Shown piece after piece: positions 43,998-53,311 of a stretch of 64,000 nucleotides of DNA. The position numbers and the translations under genes are program-made. This stretch comes from an uncultured Clostridia bacterium. Lineage in GTDB: Bacteria > Bacillota > Clostridia > Christensenellales > Borkfalkiaceae. Location: NCBI GenBank assembly GCA_947625385.1, contig CANQOB010000004.1, positions 1 through 64,000 of the forward strand, read 5' to 3'. How positions within the stretch are numbered: the first letter of the stretch is position 1; each line of letters opens with the position of its first letter. A model generated the notes under the pieces. It did no database searches and had not been told where the DNA came from. It saw nothing but the letters and a program-made list of their open reading frames with translations.

Positions 43998-44953
43998 CCT
44001 TCGTTCTGCCACACCGCATAGGCGATCCTGTCGTAGATCTCTTCGAGCTCTCCGAAGAACATGCAGCCCGCGGCGAGCGTGTGCCCTCCGCCCCCGAACG
44101 TGCGGGAGACGGCGTTGACGTCGACCTTTCCCTTGGAGCGGAAGGATGCCTTGTACTGTCCCTTTCGCACTTCGAGCAGACAGATGCTCACCTCCACGCC
44201 GTCGACGGTGAGCCCGAAATCGACGATGCCCTCCGTCACCGAGGAATCCAGCCCGTGGCGGGCAAGCATCTCGCAGGTGACGAGCGCGGCGCAGATCTTC
44301 CCGTCCGAGAGATAGCGGAGATGGGAGATGACCTCCGCGTAGAGCTCCGCGCGGGCGCGTGACTGGCGCCGCATCGTCTCGAAGGAGATTCTGTTCACGT
44401 CGGCGCCGCCGTCCAGACAGAGCGCCGCGGCGCGCAAAGTGTCTCCGTCCACATCGGAGTGCGAAAAGCATCCCGAATCCGTCACCATGCCGAGCAGGAG
44501 AAAGTTTGCGATCTCTCCCTCGATCCTGACCCCCAACGCGCGGATAAGCGCGGCGACGTTCTCGGCGTTGCTCGGGCGCTCACGCACATAGTTGTATGCC
44601 GCAAAGCGCGTGTTGGAGACATGATGGTCGATATTCACCGTCGTTTTCTTCCTCGCGGCGAGAAAATCCGTCTCCAACATCCCGAGGCGGGTCGTCGCGC
44701 TGACGTCGACGGCGATATAGGCATCCTCGTCGCCCCGCGGTCTTTGGGAGATCTCCTCCGTCCCTTTCAGAAAGGAAAATTTCGCGGGGATGGGGCTTTC
44801 GCATACCGTGTGTGCGGAGATTCCGCACATAGAAAGAGCGCGGCAGAGCGCCATGCCGCTCCCGATGGTGTCACCGTCCGGGCGCATGTGCAGAAAAATT
44901 GCCGCGCTTTTGATGCGTTTGAGCACGCTTGCGATCTCTTCAACCGTATTCAT
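43994..44953 (-). CDS. nrnA: DHH-family oligoribonuclease / pAp phosphatase
   Basis: NrnA degrades nano-RNA and removes the 3'-phosphate of pAp. The 319 residues have the DHH motifs in order: FLHMRPDGDTIGSGMAL, AVDVSATTRLG, NIDHHVSNTRFA, GMVTDSGCFSHSD, and the DHHA1 motif RTFGGGGHTLAAGC. The position between rbfA and truB is the normal one in Firmicutes. Overlap with rbfA is four bases. Confidence 0.94.
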   Translation of the reverse strand: MNTVEEIASVLKRIKSAAIFLHMRPDGDTIGSGMALCRALSMCGISAHTVCESPIPAKFSFLKGTEEISQRPRGDEDAYIAVDVSATTRLGMLETDFLAARKKTTVNIDHHVSNTRFAAYNYVRERPSNAENVAALIRALGVRIEGEIANFLLLGMVTDSGCFSHSDVDGDTLRAAALCLDGGADVNRISFETMRRQSRARAELYAEVISHLRYLSDGKICAALVTCEMLARHGLDSSVTEGIVDFGLTVDGVEVSICLLEVRKGQYKASFRSKGKVDVNAVSRTFGGGGHTLAAGCMFFGELEEIYDRIAYAVWQNEG

Positions 44954-45309
44954 GATTCGTCCTTATGAAGTTTTGAAAGCAGCTCGTCCATTCTGGAACC
45001 GTATTCGAAGCTCTCGTCCGCTTTGAACGTGAGCTCGGGGACCGTGCGCATCCGCATGACGCGCGCGAGCTCCCGCCGTACGAAACCCGCGTTTGCGCAG
45101 ATGATCGCAAACGAACGCGCGCGCTCCTCTTCTTCGGCGGAAAAGACGCTCACGTACACCTTCGCCGTTTTGAGATCGGGCGAAACGTCCACTTCCGTCA
45201 CGCTGACGAGACCTTTCAGGTCGGGTTCCTTGTTTTTGAGCGCGCCCGTGAGAATGGAAGAGATCTCTTTGCGGAGCTCGCTGTCCACCCTTTGCGTGCG
45301 TTTTGTCAT
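44950..45309 (-). CDS. rbfA: Ribosome-binding factor A
   Basis: RbfA assists 16S rRNA maturation. The 119-residue KH-type protein has RTQRVDSELRKEISSIL at the N-terminus, VSVTEVDVSPDLKTAKVYVSVF and a C-terminal RMRTVPELTFKADESFEYG. ATG 45309 overlaps the infB stop codon; the track adds nine extra N-terminal codons. Confidence 0.95.
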   Translation of the reverse strand: MTKRTQRVDSELRKEISSILTGALKNKEPDLKGLVSVTEVDVSPDLKTAKVYVSVFSAEEEERARSFAIICANAGFVRRELARVMRMRTVPELTFKADESFEYGSRMDELLSKLHKDES

Positions 45310-47843
45310 TGTTTGACCTCCTCGACGAGATAACATTCGATGAAATCGCCGATTCTGATCTCATTGAAGCCCTCGATCGCACAGCCGCATTCGAGCCCCG
45401 CGGCGATCTCTTTGACATCGTCTTTGTAGTGTTTGAGCGTCTTGGCATTGCCCTCGACGATCATGATATTGTCGCGGTAGATGCGCAGTTTGCCGCCCCG
45501 CATGAGCCGTCCCTCCACGACGAGACAGCCCGCGACGACGCCCACGCCCGAGACGTTGAAGGTCTGGCGGACTTCCGCCTTGCCGACGAGCGTCTCCCTG
45601 TACTTGGGCGCAAGCATGCCCTTCATCATCGCTTCCATTTCGTCGAGAAGCTCATAGATGATGCGGTACGTGCGCACTTCGACGCGGCTGCGCTCGGCAA
45701 GCGTCTTGGCTTTGGAATCCGGTCTGACATTGAATCCGACGATGAGCGCGGAAGCGGAGTCCGCGAGCGAGACGTCGCTCTCCGTGATGGCGCCCGCGGC
45801 GGCGCGGATGACATGCACTTTGACCTCGTCGTTTTCCAACTTTTCGACGGCGGCTTTGACTGCCTCGACGGAGCCCTGCACGTCGCCTTTGATGATGATG
45901 TTGAGAGTCTTGACCGTGCCGTCCGACATATTTTTGAAGATCTCGTCGAGGCTCTTCTTGTCGCGGGATTCGGAGAGGAGACCTTCGCGCTGTTTGTTCT
46001 TGCGCTCCTCCTGCACCTTCTTCATGAGAGAGGCTTCGACCGCGAAGATCGCGTCGCCCGCGCCGGGAACATCCTCGAGACCGAGGACGGAGACCGCCGT
46101 CGAGGGACCCGCCTCTTTGACCTGCTTGCCCGTATCGTCGATCATGGCGCGCACGCGTCCCATCGTCGTACCGGAGATCAGATTGTCGCCCGTGCGGAGC
46201 GTTCCGTTCTGGACAAGCACGCTCGCAACGGGGCCTTTGCCCTTATCGAGCTTCGCCTCGATCACGACGCCCTTTGCCTTGCGCTCGGGATTCGCTTTGA
46301 GCTCGAGCATCTCCGCTTGCAGGCAGATATCTTCCAGAAGTTCGTCGATTCCGTCCCCCGTCTTTGCGGAGACGGGCACGACGATCACGTCGCCGCCCCA
46401 TTCCTCGGGAACGAGACCGTAATTCATGAGCTCCTGCTTCACGCGGTCGGGAGAAATATTGGGCTTATCCATCTTGTTCAGCGCGACGATGATGGGGACG
46501 TCCGCCGCTTTCGCGTGGTCGATCGCCTCGACCGTCTGCGGCATGATGCCATCGTCTGCCGCGACGACAAGGACGACGATATCCGTCACCATCGCCCCGC
46601 GCGCACGCATGGCGGTGAATGCCGCATGCCCCGGGGTGTCGATAAAAGTGATCTTCCGCCCGTCCGGGATGGTGACGGTGTACGCGCCGATGCTCTGCGT
46701 GATGCCGCCGGCTTCCCCTGCGGTGACGTTGGTGCTCCGAATCTTGTCGAGGAGCGACGTCTTGCCGTGATCGACGTGTCCCATGACGGTGACAACGGGC
46801 GCGCGCGGCACCGCGCTCTCGTCCGCACCCTCTCCGTGCTGTTCGATGAGGGTCTCCTCCGCCGTCTTTTCGGGCTTAAATTCGAGGTCGATTCCGAGGT
46901 CGAGCGCCATGAGCGCTGCGCTGTCGTAATCCACGGATTCGTTCACCGTTTTCATGACGCCCTCTTTGAAGAGGCGCTTGGTGATCTCCACCGCGGAGAT
47001 CCCGAGCTTTTCGGAGAGGACCTTGATGGGGATATCCCGCGTCGTGACAACGGCGTGGTCGATCTTGACGGTCTGCGTTTCCTTTCTTGTCTTTTTCCCG
47101 AAGCGGGCTTTTCTGTACCCGCTCTCCTTTTCGAAATCGCCGATATCCGCGCCCTGTTGCCGCTGCAATGCACGCTTGTTGACGGGACCGCGCGCCTTCT
47201 CGACGTACGTTTTTTCAAATTTTTTGGCAGGTTCCCGACGGGTCGGCGCGGGGGGCGGAGGCGGCGTGGGACGGACAAACGTCCGCGGCGGTCTGCCCTG
47301 CTGCGAGCCTCCCGGGACAAACGTGGGACGGCCGCCCTGCGCGGGCGCTCTGCCCGTCTGCTGCGAACCGAATCTTCCCGCGGGACGGGAATTGTCAGGA
47401 CGGAACGTGCGCTGTTCCTGCGGGCGGGGCTGACGCGGAGGATTTGGCTGTGCGGGACGGGGAGAGCGCACGGGCGTTTCGCGCGGAACGCTTTCCCTCA
47501 CCGGAGTTTCGCTCTTCGGCGCGGGAGCAGGCGCAGGCGCGGGCTCCGGAGCGGGGACTCTGCGCGCTTCCTCCTCGGCTGCCTGCCGGGCGGCTTCCTT
47601 CGCCTCTTCTTCGGCGCGCTTCGCCGCTTCCTCGGCTTTTTTCGCCTCGGCTGCGCGGCGTTCCTCTTCCGCACGGCGCGCGGCTTCCTCAGCCCTCTTT
47701 GCCGCGGCTGCGGCTTCGAGCTCGCCTAACTTTTTGAGCAGCTCCGCGACCTTCTTCTCGTTGGAGGAAACAGTCTCCCGAAGATCGATCGTGGCGCGCT
47801 CCTTTGCCAGCGCGCTCAATTTTTCGATATTGTCATAAGCCAT
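45306..47843 (-). CDS. infB: Translation initiation factor IF-2
   Basis: IF-2 places initiator tRNA on the ribosome. The 845 residues begin with a short conserved domain, then a long Ala/Glu/Arg helix (about 35-115) and a Pro/Arg-rich linker (about 115-240), both low-complexity. The GTPase domain has [12 protein letters not shown] (about 355-366), DTPGHAAF and NKMDKPN, followed by domains II-IV and a normal C-terminus. It belongs to the rimP-nusA-ylxR-ylxQ-infB-rbfA operon. Confidence 0.97.
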   Translation of the reverse strand: MAYDNIEKLSALAKERATIDLRETVSSNEKKVAELLKKLGELEAAAAAKRAEEAARRAEEERRAAEAKKAEEAAKRAEEEAKEAARQAAEEEARRVPAPEPAPAPAPAPKSETPVRESVPRETPVRSPRPAQPNPPRQPRPQEQRTFRPDNSRPAGRFGSQQTGRAPAQGGRPTFVPGGSQQGRPPRTFVRPTPPPPPAPTRREPAKKFEKTYVEKARGPVNKRALQRQQGADIGDFEKESGYRKARFGKKTRKETQTVKIDHAVVTTRDIPIKVLSEKLGISAVEITKRLFKEGVMKTVNESVDYDSAALMALDLGIDLEFKPEKTAEETLIEQHGEGADESAVPRAPVVTVMGHVDHGKTSLLDKIRSTNVTAGEAGGITQSIGAYTVTIPDGRKITFIDTPGHAAFTAMRARGAMVTDIVVLVVAADDGIMPQTVEAIDHAKAADVPIIVALNKMDKPNISPDRVKQELMNYGLVPEEWGGDVIVVPVSAKTGDGIDELLEDICLQAEMLELKANPERKAKGVVIEAKLDKGKGPVASVLVQNGTLRTGDNLISGTTMGRVRAMIDDTGKQVKEAGPSTAVSVLGLEDVPGAGDAIFAVEASLMKKVQEERKNKQREGLLSESRDKKSLDEIFKNMSDGTVKTLNIIIKGDVQGSVEAVKAAVEKLENDEVKVHVIRAAAGAITESDVSLADSASALIVGFNVRPDSKAKTLAERSRVEVRTYRIIYELLDEMEAMMKGMLAPKYRETLVGKAEVRQTFNVSGVGVVAGCLVVEGRLMRGGKLRIYRDNIMIVEGNAKTLKHYKDDVKEIAAGLECGCAIEGFNEIRIGDFIECYLVEEVKQ

Positions 47844-47850
47844 AAATCAG

Positions 47851-48153
47851 TCATTCCTCCGAACTTGACTTCGCAAATTCCGCGGCGGCTGCCGCTGCCA
47901 GATGTTCTTCGCGGACGGCTACGAGCTTGACTTCCGCCTTATCCGCGAGTTCTTCGAGGCGGCTCGTCTCCACGAACGGACAGCCGAATTTTCTTCTCAG
48001 CCGTTCAATCTCTTTTTTGGTATTGGGCGACGCGCTCTCATCGGCGATGAGGAGAAACACGTCTCTTTTGAGCGTTCCGACCGCGGCAACGCCGAGCGTG
48101 AGCTTCCCCGCCCGTCTTGCAAACCCGAGATAGGTCTTGATTTTTTCTCTCAA
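47851..48153 (-). CDS. ylxQ: L7Ae-family ribosomal protein YlxQ
   Basis: A 100-residue L7Ae/L30e-fold RNA-binding protein: YLGFARRAGKLTLGVAAVGTLKR, FLLIADESASPNTKKE and GCPFVETSRLEELADKA. YlxQ proteins lie between ylxR and infB throughout Firmicutes; they bind kink-turn-like RNA, and their target is unsettled. The start is TTG 48153 with GGGGGA upstream. Confidence 0.92.
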   Translation of the reverse strand: MREKIKTYLGFARRAGKLTLGVAAVGTLKRDVFLLIADESASPNTKKEIERLRRKFGCPFVETSRLEELADKAEVKLVAVREEHLAAAAAAEFAKSSSEE

Positions 48154-48162
48154 AAGTTCCCC

Positions 48163-48444
48163 CTATTGCGCGTCCCCGCACAGTGTGCGGAGATCCGCTT
48201 CGATCTTTTCATAGGTCTCCTGCGGGACGGGCTCGGAAAACGCACGGGAGAGCAGCTTCTTCTGCACGAGTTTTTTCGCGCATTCCTCGCTGCGGCAAAT
48301 ATATGCGCCCCTGCCCGCGCATTTGCCCGTCGCGTCGAGAAAGATGCCGTCCGCGTTCTTCACGATTCTGCAAAGCTCGCGCTTGGGCTTCTCGGCGCGG
48401 CATGCGATACATGTCCGCACGGGGAATTTTTTCGGTCCCTGCAT
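48163..48444 (-). CDS. ylxR: YlxR-family RNA-binding protein
   Basis: A 93-residue protein with the family motif VRTCIACRAEKPKRELCRIVK and a GKCAGRGAYICRSEECA strand-loop. YlxR (RnpM) has been described as a modulator of RNase P activity in Bacillus. That role is from the family, not visible here. It begins on the base next to the nusA stop codon. Confidence 0.93.
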   Translation of the reverse strand: MQGPKKFPVRTCIACRAEKPKRELCRIVKNADGIFLDATGKCAGRGAYICRSEECAKKLVQKKLLSRAFSEPVPQETYEKIEADLRTLCGDAQ

Positions 48445-49524
48445 TTATTCCTCCGCGTCCGTGCCGAGATCGAGCTTCGCGGCGGCGGATTCGCTCTTGA
48501 CGTCGATCTTCCAACCCGTCAGGCGGACGGCAAGACGGGCGTTCTGACCGTCTCTTCCGATGGCAAGGGAAAGCTTGTCGTCGGGCACGACGGCGACCGC
48601 CGACTTCTCCCCCACCTGCGTGACGGAGACAACCGTCGCGGGAGAGAGCGCCTTGGCGATAAATTCGAGGGGATTTTCGCTCCAAAGAATGATGTCGATC
48701 TTTTCGCCGAGCAGTTCCGCGACGACGGCGTTGACGCGCGCGCCTTTATTGCCCACGCAGGCGCCGACGGCATCCACGCGGTCGTCCAGAGAGGCGATCG
48801 CCATCTTCGAGCGGTGACCGGGTTCACGGGAGACCGCCTTGATGACGACCGACCCCGCCTTGATCTCGGGCACTTCCTCTTCGAAGAGACGCTTGACGAG
48901 CCCCGGAGCGGAACGGGAGACGAGCACCTGCGCGTTCCTTCCGCCGCTGCGCACCCGCTTGACATACACTTTGATGCGGTCGCCCACGATGTATTTTTCC
49001 CCGTTCACCTGATCTTGCGGGAGCATCACGCCCTCGACCTGACCCTTCCCGAGCTCGATATAGACGCCGCGTGCGTCGACTTTGCGGATGAGACCCGTCA
49101 TGAGTTCGCCCTCTTTGTCCGCAAACTCGGAGAGCGTGATGTCGCGCTCGGTCTCATGGATGCGCTGATAGATGACCTGCTTTGCCGTCTGCGCGGCGAT
49201 GCGCGAAAAATCCTTGGGAACGAATTCCTCGGTGAGCACATCCCCCACCTTGGCATTCTTCTTGATCTCCAACGCGTCGTCGAGCATGATCTCCCCGTCG
49301 CCGATCTCTTCGTCCGTATTCTCTACGACGGTGCGGTGCAAGAAAAAGCGAATCGTGCTCTTTTCCGGATTGAGGCGGACCTCGACGGCTGCGGTCTCCC
49401 CGTAAGCTTCTTTCTTGTACGCAGAGGAAAGCGCGCTCGAAAGCGCGTCGATGAAGATCTGCTGGCTGATGCCGCGTTCATGTTCCAGATCGGCGAGCGC
49501 CGCAAAGAAATCCTTGTTGACCAT
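48445..49524 (-). CDS. nusA: Transcription termination/antitermination factor NusA
   Basis: NusA controls pausing and termination. The 359 residues contain the N-terminal RNAP-binding domain (ALADLEHERGISQQIFIDAL), S1 (GELMTGLIRKVDARGVYIELG), and KH1/KH2 (DRVDAVGACVGNKGARVNAVVAELLGEKIDI, SLAIGRDGQNARLAVRLTGWKID). It has no C-terminal acidic repeats, as in Firmicutes. Confidence 0.96.
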   Translation of the reverse strand: MVNKDFFAALADLEHERGISQQIFIDALSSALSSAYKKEAYGETAAVEVRLNPEKSTIRFFLHRTVVENTDEEIGDGEIMLDDALEIKKNAKVGDVLTEEFVPKDFSRIAAQTAKQVIYQRIHETERDITLSEFADKEGELMTGLIRKVDARGVYIELGKGQVEGVMLPQDQVNGEKYIVGDRIKVYVKRVRSGGRNAQVLVSRSAPGLVKRLFEEEVPEIKAGSVVIKAVSREPGHRSKMAIASLDDRVDAVGACVGNKGARVNAVVAELLGEKIDIILWSENPLEFIAKALSPATVVSVTQVGEKSAVAVVPDDKLSLAIGRDGQNARLAVRLTGWKIDVKSESAAAKLDLGTDAEE

Positions 49525-49549
49525 GCTGAATTTACTCCCGTAATATGAT

Positions 49550-50005
49550 TTATACTTCGATGAGAAGGCAGACCTTGGACGTCTTGCCGAAGGGAATCTC
49601 CTTCTCTCCCTTTTGGGTTTTCAGGCGGATGACGCCGTTTTCGAAGGCGAGCAGTTCGCCCTCGTAGTACTTCGCGCCGTCGAGCGGCGCATAGAGATGC
49701 ACTTCGATCTTCTCCCCCAAGCGGCGAAGGAAATCCCGTTCCGTCTTGAAGGGTCTGTCGAGACCGAGAGAGGAACAGTTGAGCGTGTAGGGTGCGCCGA
49801 AGGTGGGGTCCAGCTCGTCGAGCGGTCCGTCCACGGCGCGGTGAAAGGCTTCGAGCGCAACCAGATCGACGCCGCCCTCCCTGTCCACAAACAGGGTGAG
49901 CGAGCGGGAGCGCATATCCCATGCCGCCTCCACGAGTTCCAGACCGTGCTCCTCCGCAATGGGACGAAGGAACGCGACGATCTCCTCTGTCTTTTTGACT
50001 TTCAT
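49550..50005 (-). CDS. rimP: Ribosome maturation factor RimP
   Basis: RimP acts in 30S assembly. The 151 residues have GLELVEAAWDMRSRSLTLFVDREGGVDL, the DP(T)FGAPYTLNCSSLGLDRPFKTERDF core and an SH3-like C-terminal domain. It is the first gene of the nusA operon, with its own promoter and a hairpin in its 5' leader. Confidence 0.94.
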   Translation of the reverse strand: MKVKKTEEIVAFLRPIAEEHGLELVEAAWDMRSRSLTLFVDREGGVDLVALEAFHRAVDGPLDELDPTFGAPYTLNCSSLGLDRPFKTERDFLRRLGEKIEVHLYAPLDGAKYYEGELLAFENGVIRLKTQKGEKEIPFGKTSKVCLLIEV

Positions 50006-50025
50006 ACCGCCCTCTACATAAGAAA

Positions 50026-50103
50026 TGAGAGCGGCGACCCGCTCTCAATCTCTTTTCATCGATCAAGTAAGACCATTATAACACGCGTGCGGGATTTTTG
50101 CAA
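50026..50103 (-). promoter_or_regulatory. Promoter and leader hairpin of the rimP-nusA operon
   Basis: TTGCAA (50098-50103), 17 bases, then TATAAT (50075-50080) on the minus strand. Between the expected start (about 50068) and the rimP ATG lies a perfect 9-bp stem TGAGAGCGG with CCGCTCTCA (50026-50047). It could be a terminator for the upstream PolC-like gene or an attenuator in the nusA leader; only TTTCTT follows. Confidence 0.6.
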
Positions 50104-50132
50104 GCATTTCCGCAAAAATTTTTCCGAAAATT

Positions 50133-51644
50133 TCAACATTCGAATTTTCCCGCCATGCGGATGAGCTCGATGAAGATCTTTGCGGTGACAAATGCGTCGT
50201 CATAGGCGCGGTGATGATTGAAATGCAATCCGAAATGGTCGGCAAGCGCCTGCAAATTGTGTTTGGAGAGGTTGGGGAGCTGCTGCTGCGCCATGAGCAG
50301 CGTATCGCAGACCTTTTGGTCGAAGAGATACCCCTCCTCCTCGCCGTAATGACGGATGAATTTGCAATCGAATTGCTTGGCGTTGTGCCCCACGAGGATG
50401 CTCCCGGCGGAAAACTTATAGAAGTCCGCGAGAACGTCCCCCACGGGGGGCGCGCCGACGAGCATGGAGTCGTCGATGCCCGTCAGCCCGACGATCTCGG
50501 GCGGCAACTTGACGGGGCAGGCGACAAACGAAGAAAACTTCTCCGAGATCTCCCCATTGACCACTTTGACGGCGCCGATCTCGATGATACGGTCCATCGT
50601 ACCCGCCATGTTGATTCCCGTCGTCTCCAAGTCGAACACGACGAACGTTTCGCGCAAAAATTCCGCGGGCAGCGGCTTTGCGCCGAACAGATCGCCCTGC
50701 TCCGGGTCGACCGCGGGGGTGGGGAACACCGCCTTGTAGGCGAGCGGCACGGGACGGGAGCGGCGACGCTCCGGGACATATCCCGCGGGCGGTCCGCCGA
50801 GGTTGAAATACTGCACGCGGAGGCAGAGCTTCCCGTTGTAGAATTCACTGCTCCCCGTAAGGCATACGCTGTCGCCGACCGCAACGGAGCGAACCTTTTC
50901 GAGCGTCGCTTTCTTGGAAAAATAGGTCGCCTGCTGGCTCTCGCCGCTCACATCGGTGAGCGTGAGACGGAAGAACGGCTTGCCGGTCTTGGTCTGCCGC
51001 TCCTCGATAAAATCCACCTTTCCGCAGACCGTAATATTCTCCGCTTCCCCTTTCAGATCGGCAAGATACAGCGCGCAGGCGGGAACGGGACCGCCGTCGA
51101 TGGCGGAAAAATCGGACACTTCGAAATATCTCGGCGTGAGAACATACTCCTCCGCCGGCGTCTCCCGCTCGATTCCCGCGATCTCCTTCTCTTTCTCGAC
51201 CAGCTCGCACGGCCAGCTCCCGCAGAAATTGCGCGCGAGGAATTCGGACAGCCCGTCCGTCACGCTCTCCTCGCTGCTCCGCTGCCGTTCGAAGGCGGAG
51301 ACGCCGATCAGAACGCGCCCTCCCGTCTCGCAGACCGTCGCGCTCAGATCTTCCGGGCGCACGAACGCGGCGAAAGACGGGAAACGGGTGCGAAGAAATT
51401 CCGACGCGGCATGGCATACGCCCTCCTCGCTCGGGACCGAGCGCACGACCTTCGCGACGGCGGGGAGCCCGCCCGCATACTGCGCGGAGACCCCGCTCGC
51501 ATAGGAGACGTCCCGCTCCGAATATCCCGTATCCGTGACGAGATGGAACACCGCCTCCCCGTTCTCCACGACGATCTTTTTGAGGATGGCGCGCGCCAAT
51601 CCCTCCGATTTTCTGATTTCTTTCAAATAGTCCTGACTTGTCAT
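50133..51644 (-). CDS. PolC-derived exonuclease without polymerase domain
   Basis: The gene occupies the polC position between ispG and rimP, but the product is only 503 residues (PolC is about 1,430). Residues 1-200 resemble the PolC N-terminal domains, 203-282 an OB fold, and 335-500 a DnaQ-type 3'-5' exonuclease with all DEDDh residues visible: Asp338, Glu340, Asp426, His478, Asp483. The PHP halves that normally flank the exonuclease and the polymerase are absent. The frame ends cleanly; about 65 bases later the rimP promoter follows. It may be a stand-alone proofreading or repair exonuclease, with DnaE as replicase. Confidence 0.82.
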   Translation of the reverse strand: MTSQDYLKEIRKSEGLARAILKKIVVENGEAVFHLVTDTGYSERDVSYASGVSAQYAGGLPAVAKVVRSVPSEEGVCHAASEFLRTRFPSFAAFVRPEDLSATVCETGGRVLIGVSAFERQRSSEESVTDGLSEFLARNFCGSWPCELVEKEKEIAGIERETPAEEYVLTPRYFEVSDFSAIDGGPVPACALYLADLKGEAENITVCGKVDFIEERQTKTGKPFFRLTLTDVSGESQQATYFSKKATLEKVRSVAVGDSVCLTGSSEFYNGKLCLRVQYFNLGGPPAGYVPERRRSRPVPLAYKAVFPTPAVDPEQGDLFGAKPLPAEFLRETFVVFDLETTGINMAGTMDRIIEIGAVKVVNGEISEKFSSFVACPVKLPPEIVGLTGIDDSMLVGAPPVGDVLADFYKFSAGSILVGHNAKQFDCKFIRHYGEEEGYLFDQKVCDTLLMAQQQLPNLSKHNLQALADHFGLHFNHHRAYDDAFVTAKIFIELIRMAGKFEC

Positions 51645-52690
51645 GCTTTTTTCTCGTTGAGCAGCGCATTGAGGCGGGCGAAAAACGCCCTCTCCGCATT
51701 CTGTGAAGGGACGCGGACGCGCTCTTTCCCGCGCTCGAAGATCACACAGTATTCTCTGCCGCCGGCAATGCCGAGGTCGGCGTCGGACGCCTCTCCCGGA
51801 CCGTTAACGACACATCCCATGACGGCGACTTTGAGCGGAATGTTCAGATTCGCGACATGCTCGTTGACCCGCTTTGCAAGCCCCATGCAGTCGTACTCGC
51901 ACCGCCCGCAGGTGGGACATGACACAACTTCGACATACGCTTTCTCGATGCCGCAGGCGCGCAGAATCTCATGCGCGGCGACGACCTCTTCGACGGGATC
52001 CGCCGTCAGCGATACGCGGATCGTATCGCCGATTCCGCCGAGCAGCAAAGCGCCGATGCCGATGCCGCTTTTGAGAAGCGCGCGCTGTCCCGCGCCCGCC
52101 TCCGTCACGCCGAGATGCAGCGGATAGGAAGTCCTGCCTGCGAGCATGGTATATGCCTCGACGGTCATCGGGACCGAGGACGCCTTGACGGAGAGCACGA
52201 TCTCCTCCACGCCGCAGCGCTCGAAAACATGCGCATTTTCGAGCGCGCTTTCGACGAGCGCCCGCGCGCTCCTGCCGTATTTTTCGAGGCATGCGGGAAG
52301 GATGCTGCCCGTATTCGCCCCCACGCGCACGGGGATGCGGTGCGCTTTGAGGCAGTCCGCAACGAGCGCGAGCTCGCGCTCTCCGCCGATGTTCCCGGGA
52401 TTGACGCGCAGCTTATCCGCGCCCGATTCCGCCGCAAGAACGGCAAGACGGGGCGAAAAATGGATGTCCGCCACGATGGGGATATGGATTCTCTCTTTGA
52501 TGCGCGCGATGGCGCGCGCGTCCGCCTCATCCCGCACGGCGACCCTCACGAGGTCGCAACCCGCCTGTTCGAGACGCAGAATTTGAGCGACGCTGCTGTC
52601 CGCGTCGCTCGTCTTGGTCGTTGTCATGCTCTGTACGGCGACGGTCCCTCCGCCGAGAAGGACGCCGCCGACCCGAACCGTCCGTTTCAT
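51641..52690 (-). CDS. ispG: 4-hydroxy-3-methylbut-2-enyl diphosphate synthase
   Basis: IspG (GcpE) is the iron-sulfur enzyme of the MEP isoprenoid pathway. The 349 residues have an N-terminal TIM barrel (VQSMTTTKTSD, VADIHFSPRLA, LRVNPGNIGG) and the cluster cysteines in SCPTCGRCEYD and the C-terminal GCVVNGPGEASDADLGIAGG. Four-base overlaps join it to nrdR and the PolC-derived gene. Confidence 0.95.
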   Translation of the reverse strand: MKRTVRVGGVLLGGGTVAVQSMTTTKTSDADSSVAQILRLEQAGCDLVRVAVRDEADARAIARIKERIHIPIVADIHFSPRLAVLAAESGADKLRVNPGNIGGERELALVADCLKAHRIPVRVGANTGSILPACLEKYGRSARALVESALENAHVFERCGVEEIVLSVKASSVPMTVEAYTMLAGRTSYPLHLGVTEAGAGQRALLKSGIGIGALLLGGIGDTIRVSLTADPVEEVVAAHEILRACGIEKAYVEVVSCPTCGRCEYDCMGLAKRVNEHVANLNIPLKVAVMGCVVNGPGEASDADLGIAGGREYCVIFERGKERVRVPSQNAERAFFARLNALLNEKKA

Positions 52691-53160
52691 GATTTTTTCT
52701 CGCTTTCCTTGCGCTCCATCATGCGTTGGAGCTCCGCCATAAAGGACGAGATGTCTTTGAAGGAGCGATAGACCGAGGCGTAGCGCACATAGGCGACCTC
52801 GTCGAGCTGTTTGAGCCCGTCCATGACCATTTCGCCTATCTGCTTGGAGGAGATCTCCTGCTCCATGGAGTTGTAGAGGCGCTTTGTGATGTCCTCCACG
52901 AGCTCGTCGATGCGTTCGAGCGGAACGGGTCTCTTCTCGCAGGACTTGATGATGCCCCGCTTGATCTTCTCCTTGTCGAACGCCTGCCGCGTCCCGTCCG
53001 ATTTCACAACGAGGATGGGCGCGATCTCGATGGTCTCATACGTCGTGAATCTTCTGCCGCAGCCGATACATTCGCGACGGCGGCGAATCGTCCTGTCATC
53101 GTCCGCCGAGCGGGAATCGATGACCTTGCTCTCCGTGCAATTACAATACAAACAACGCAT
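52687..53160 (-). CDS. nrdR: Ribonucleotide reductase repressor NrdR
   Basis: NrdR is a dATP/ATP-sensing repressor of nrd genes. The 157 residues start MRCLYCNCTESKVIDSR, forming a zinc ribbon (Cys3, Cys6, then CIGCGRRF), followed by an ATP-cone (VVKSDGTRQAFDKEKIKRGI). The track's start is 25 codons too early; ATG 53160 fits the zinc ribbon. It heads its own operon from a promoter at 53192-53220. Confidence 0.96.
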   Translation of the reverse strand: MRCLYCNCTESKVIDSRSADDDRTIRRRRECIGCGRRFTTYETIEIAPILVVKSDGTRQAFDKEKIKRGIIKSCEKRPVPLERIDELVEDITKRLYNSMEQEISSKQIGEMVMDGLKQLDEVAYVRYASVYRSFKDISSFMAELQRMMERKESEKKS

Positions 53161-53191
53161 ACCCAACTCCGTCTTTTCTGTCTTTATCGTC

Positions 53192-53220
53192 ATTATACCA
53201 CAAAATATGCGGTTTGTAAA
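53192..53220 (-). promoter_or_regulatory. Promoter of nrdR-ispG
   Basis: TTTACA (53215-53220) and TATAAT (53192-53197) with a 17-base spacer on the minus strand. Confidence 0.75.
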
Positions 53221-53253
53221 GCAAATCACGTACATTTTTTAAGGAGGAAAGTA

Positions 53254-53282
53254 TTGACACGTCCGAGAAAATGTGATATAAT
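53254..53282 (+). promoter_or_regulatory. Consensus promoter of the VanZ/Ig-like gene
   Basis: Perfect TTGACA (53254-53259) and TATAAT (53277-53282), 17 bases apart, 30 bases before the TTG start codon. Confidence 0.85.
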
Positions 53283-53311
53283 AACATTATCAAAGTTTTA
53301 CCGAGGTTCGT

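Noticed and set aside
47444-47737. 97-residue ORF opposite the infB linker
   Set aside because: It mirrors the low-complexity Ala/Glu/Arg and Pro-rich region of IF-2 and is not a gene.
50006-50132. Polymerase remnant after the PolC-derived gene
   Set aside because: The 127 bases hold the rimP promoter and leader; no polymerase or PHP motif appears in any frame.
53241-53260. AAGGAGG followed by TTG at 53254 as a gene start
   Set aside because: The TTG is the -35 box of a consensus promoter, and the frame it opens is a shadow of the VanZ-like gene; the ribosome-site match looks accidental.
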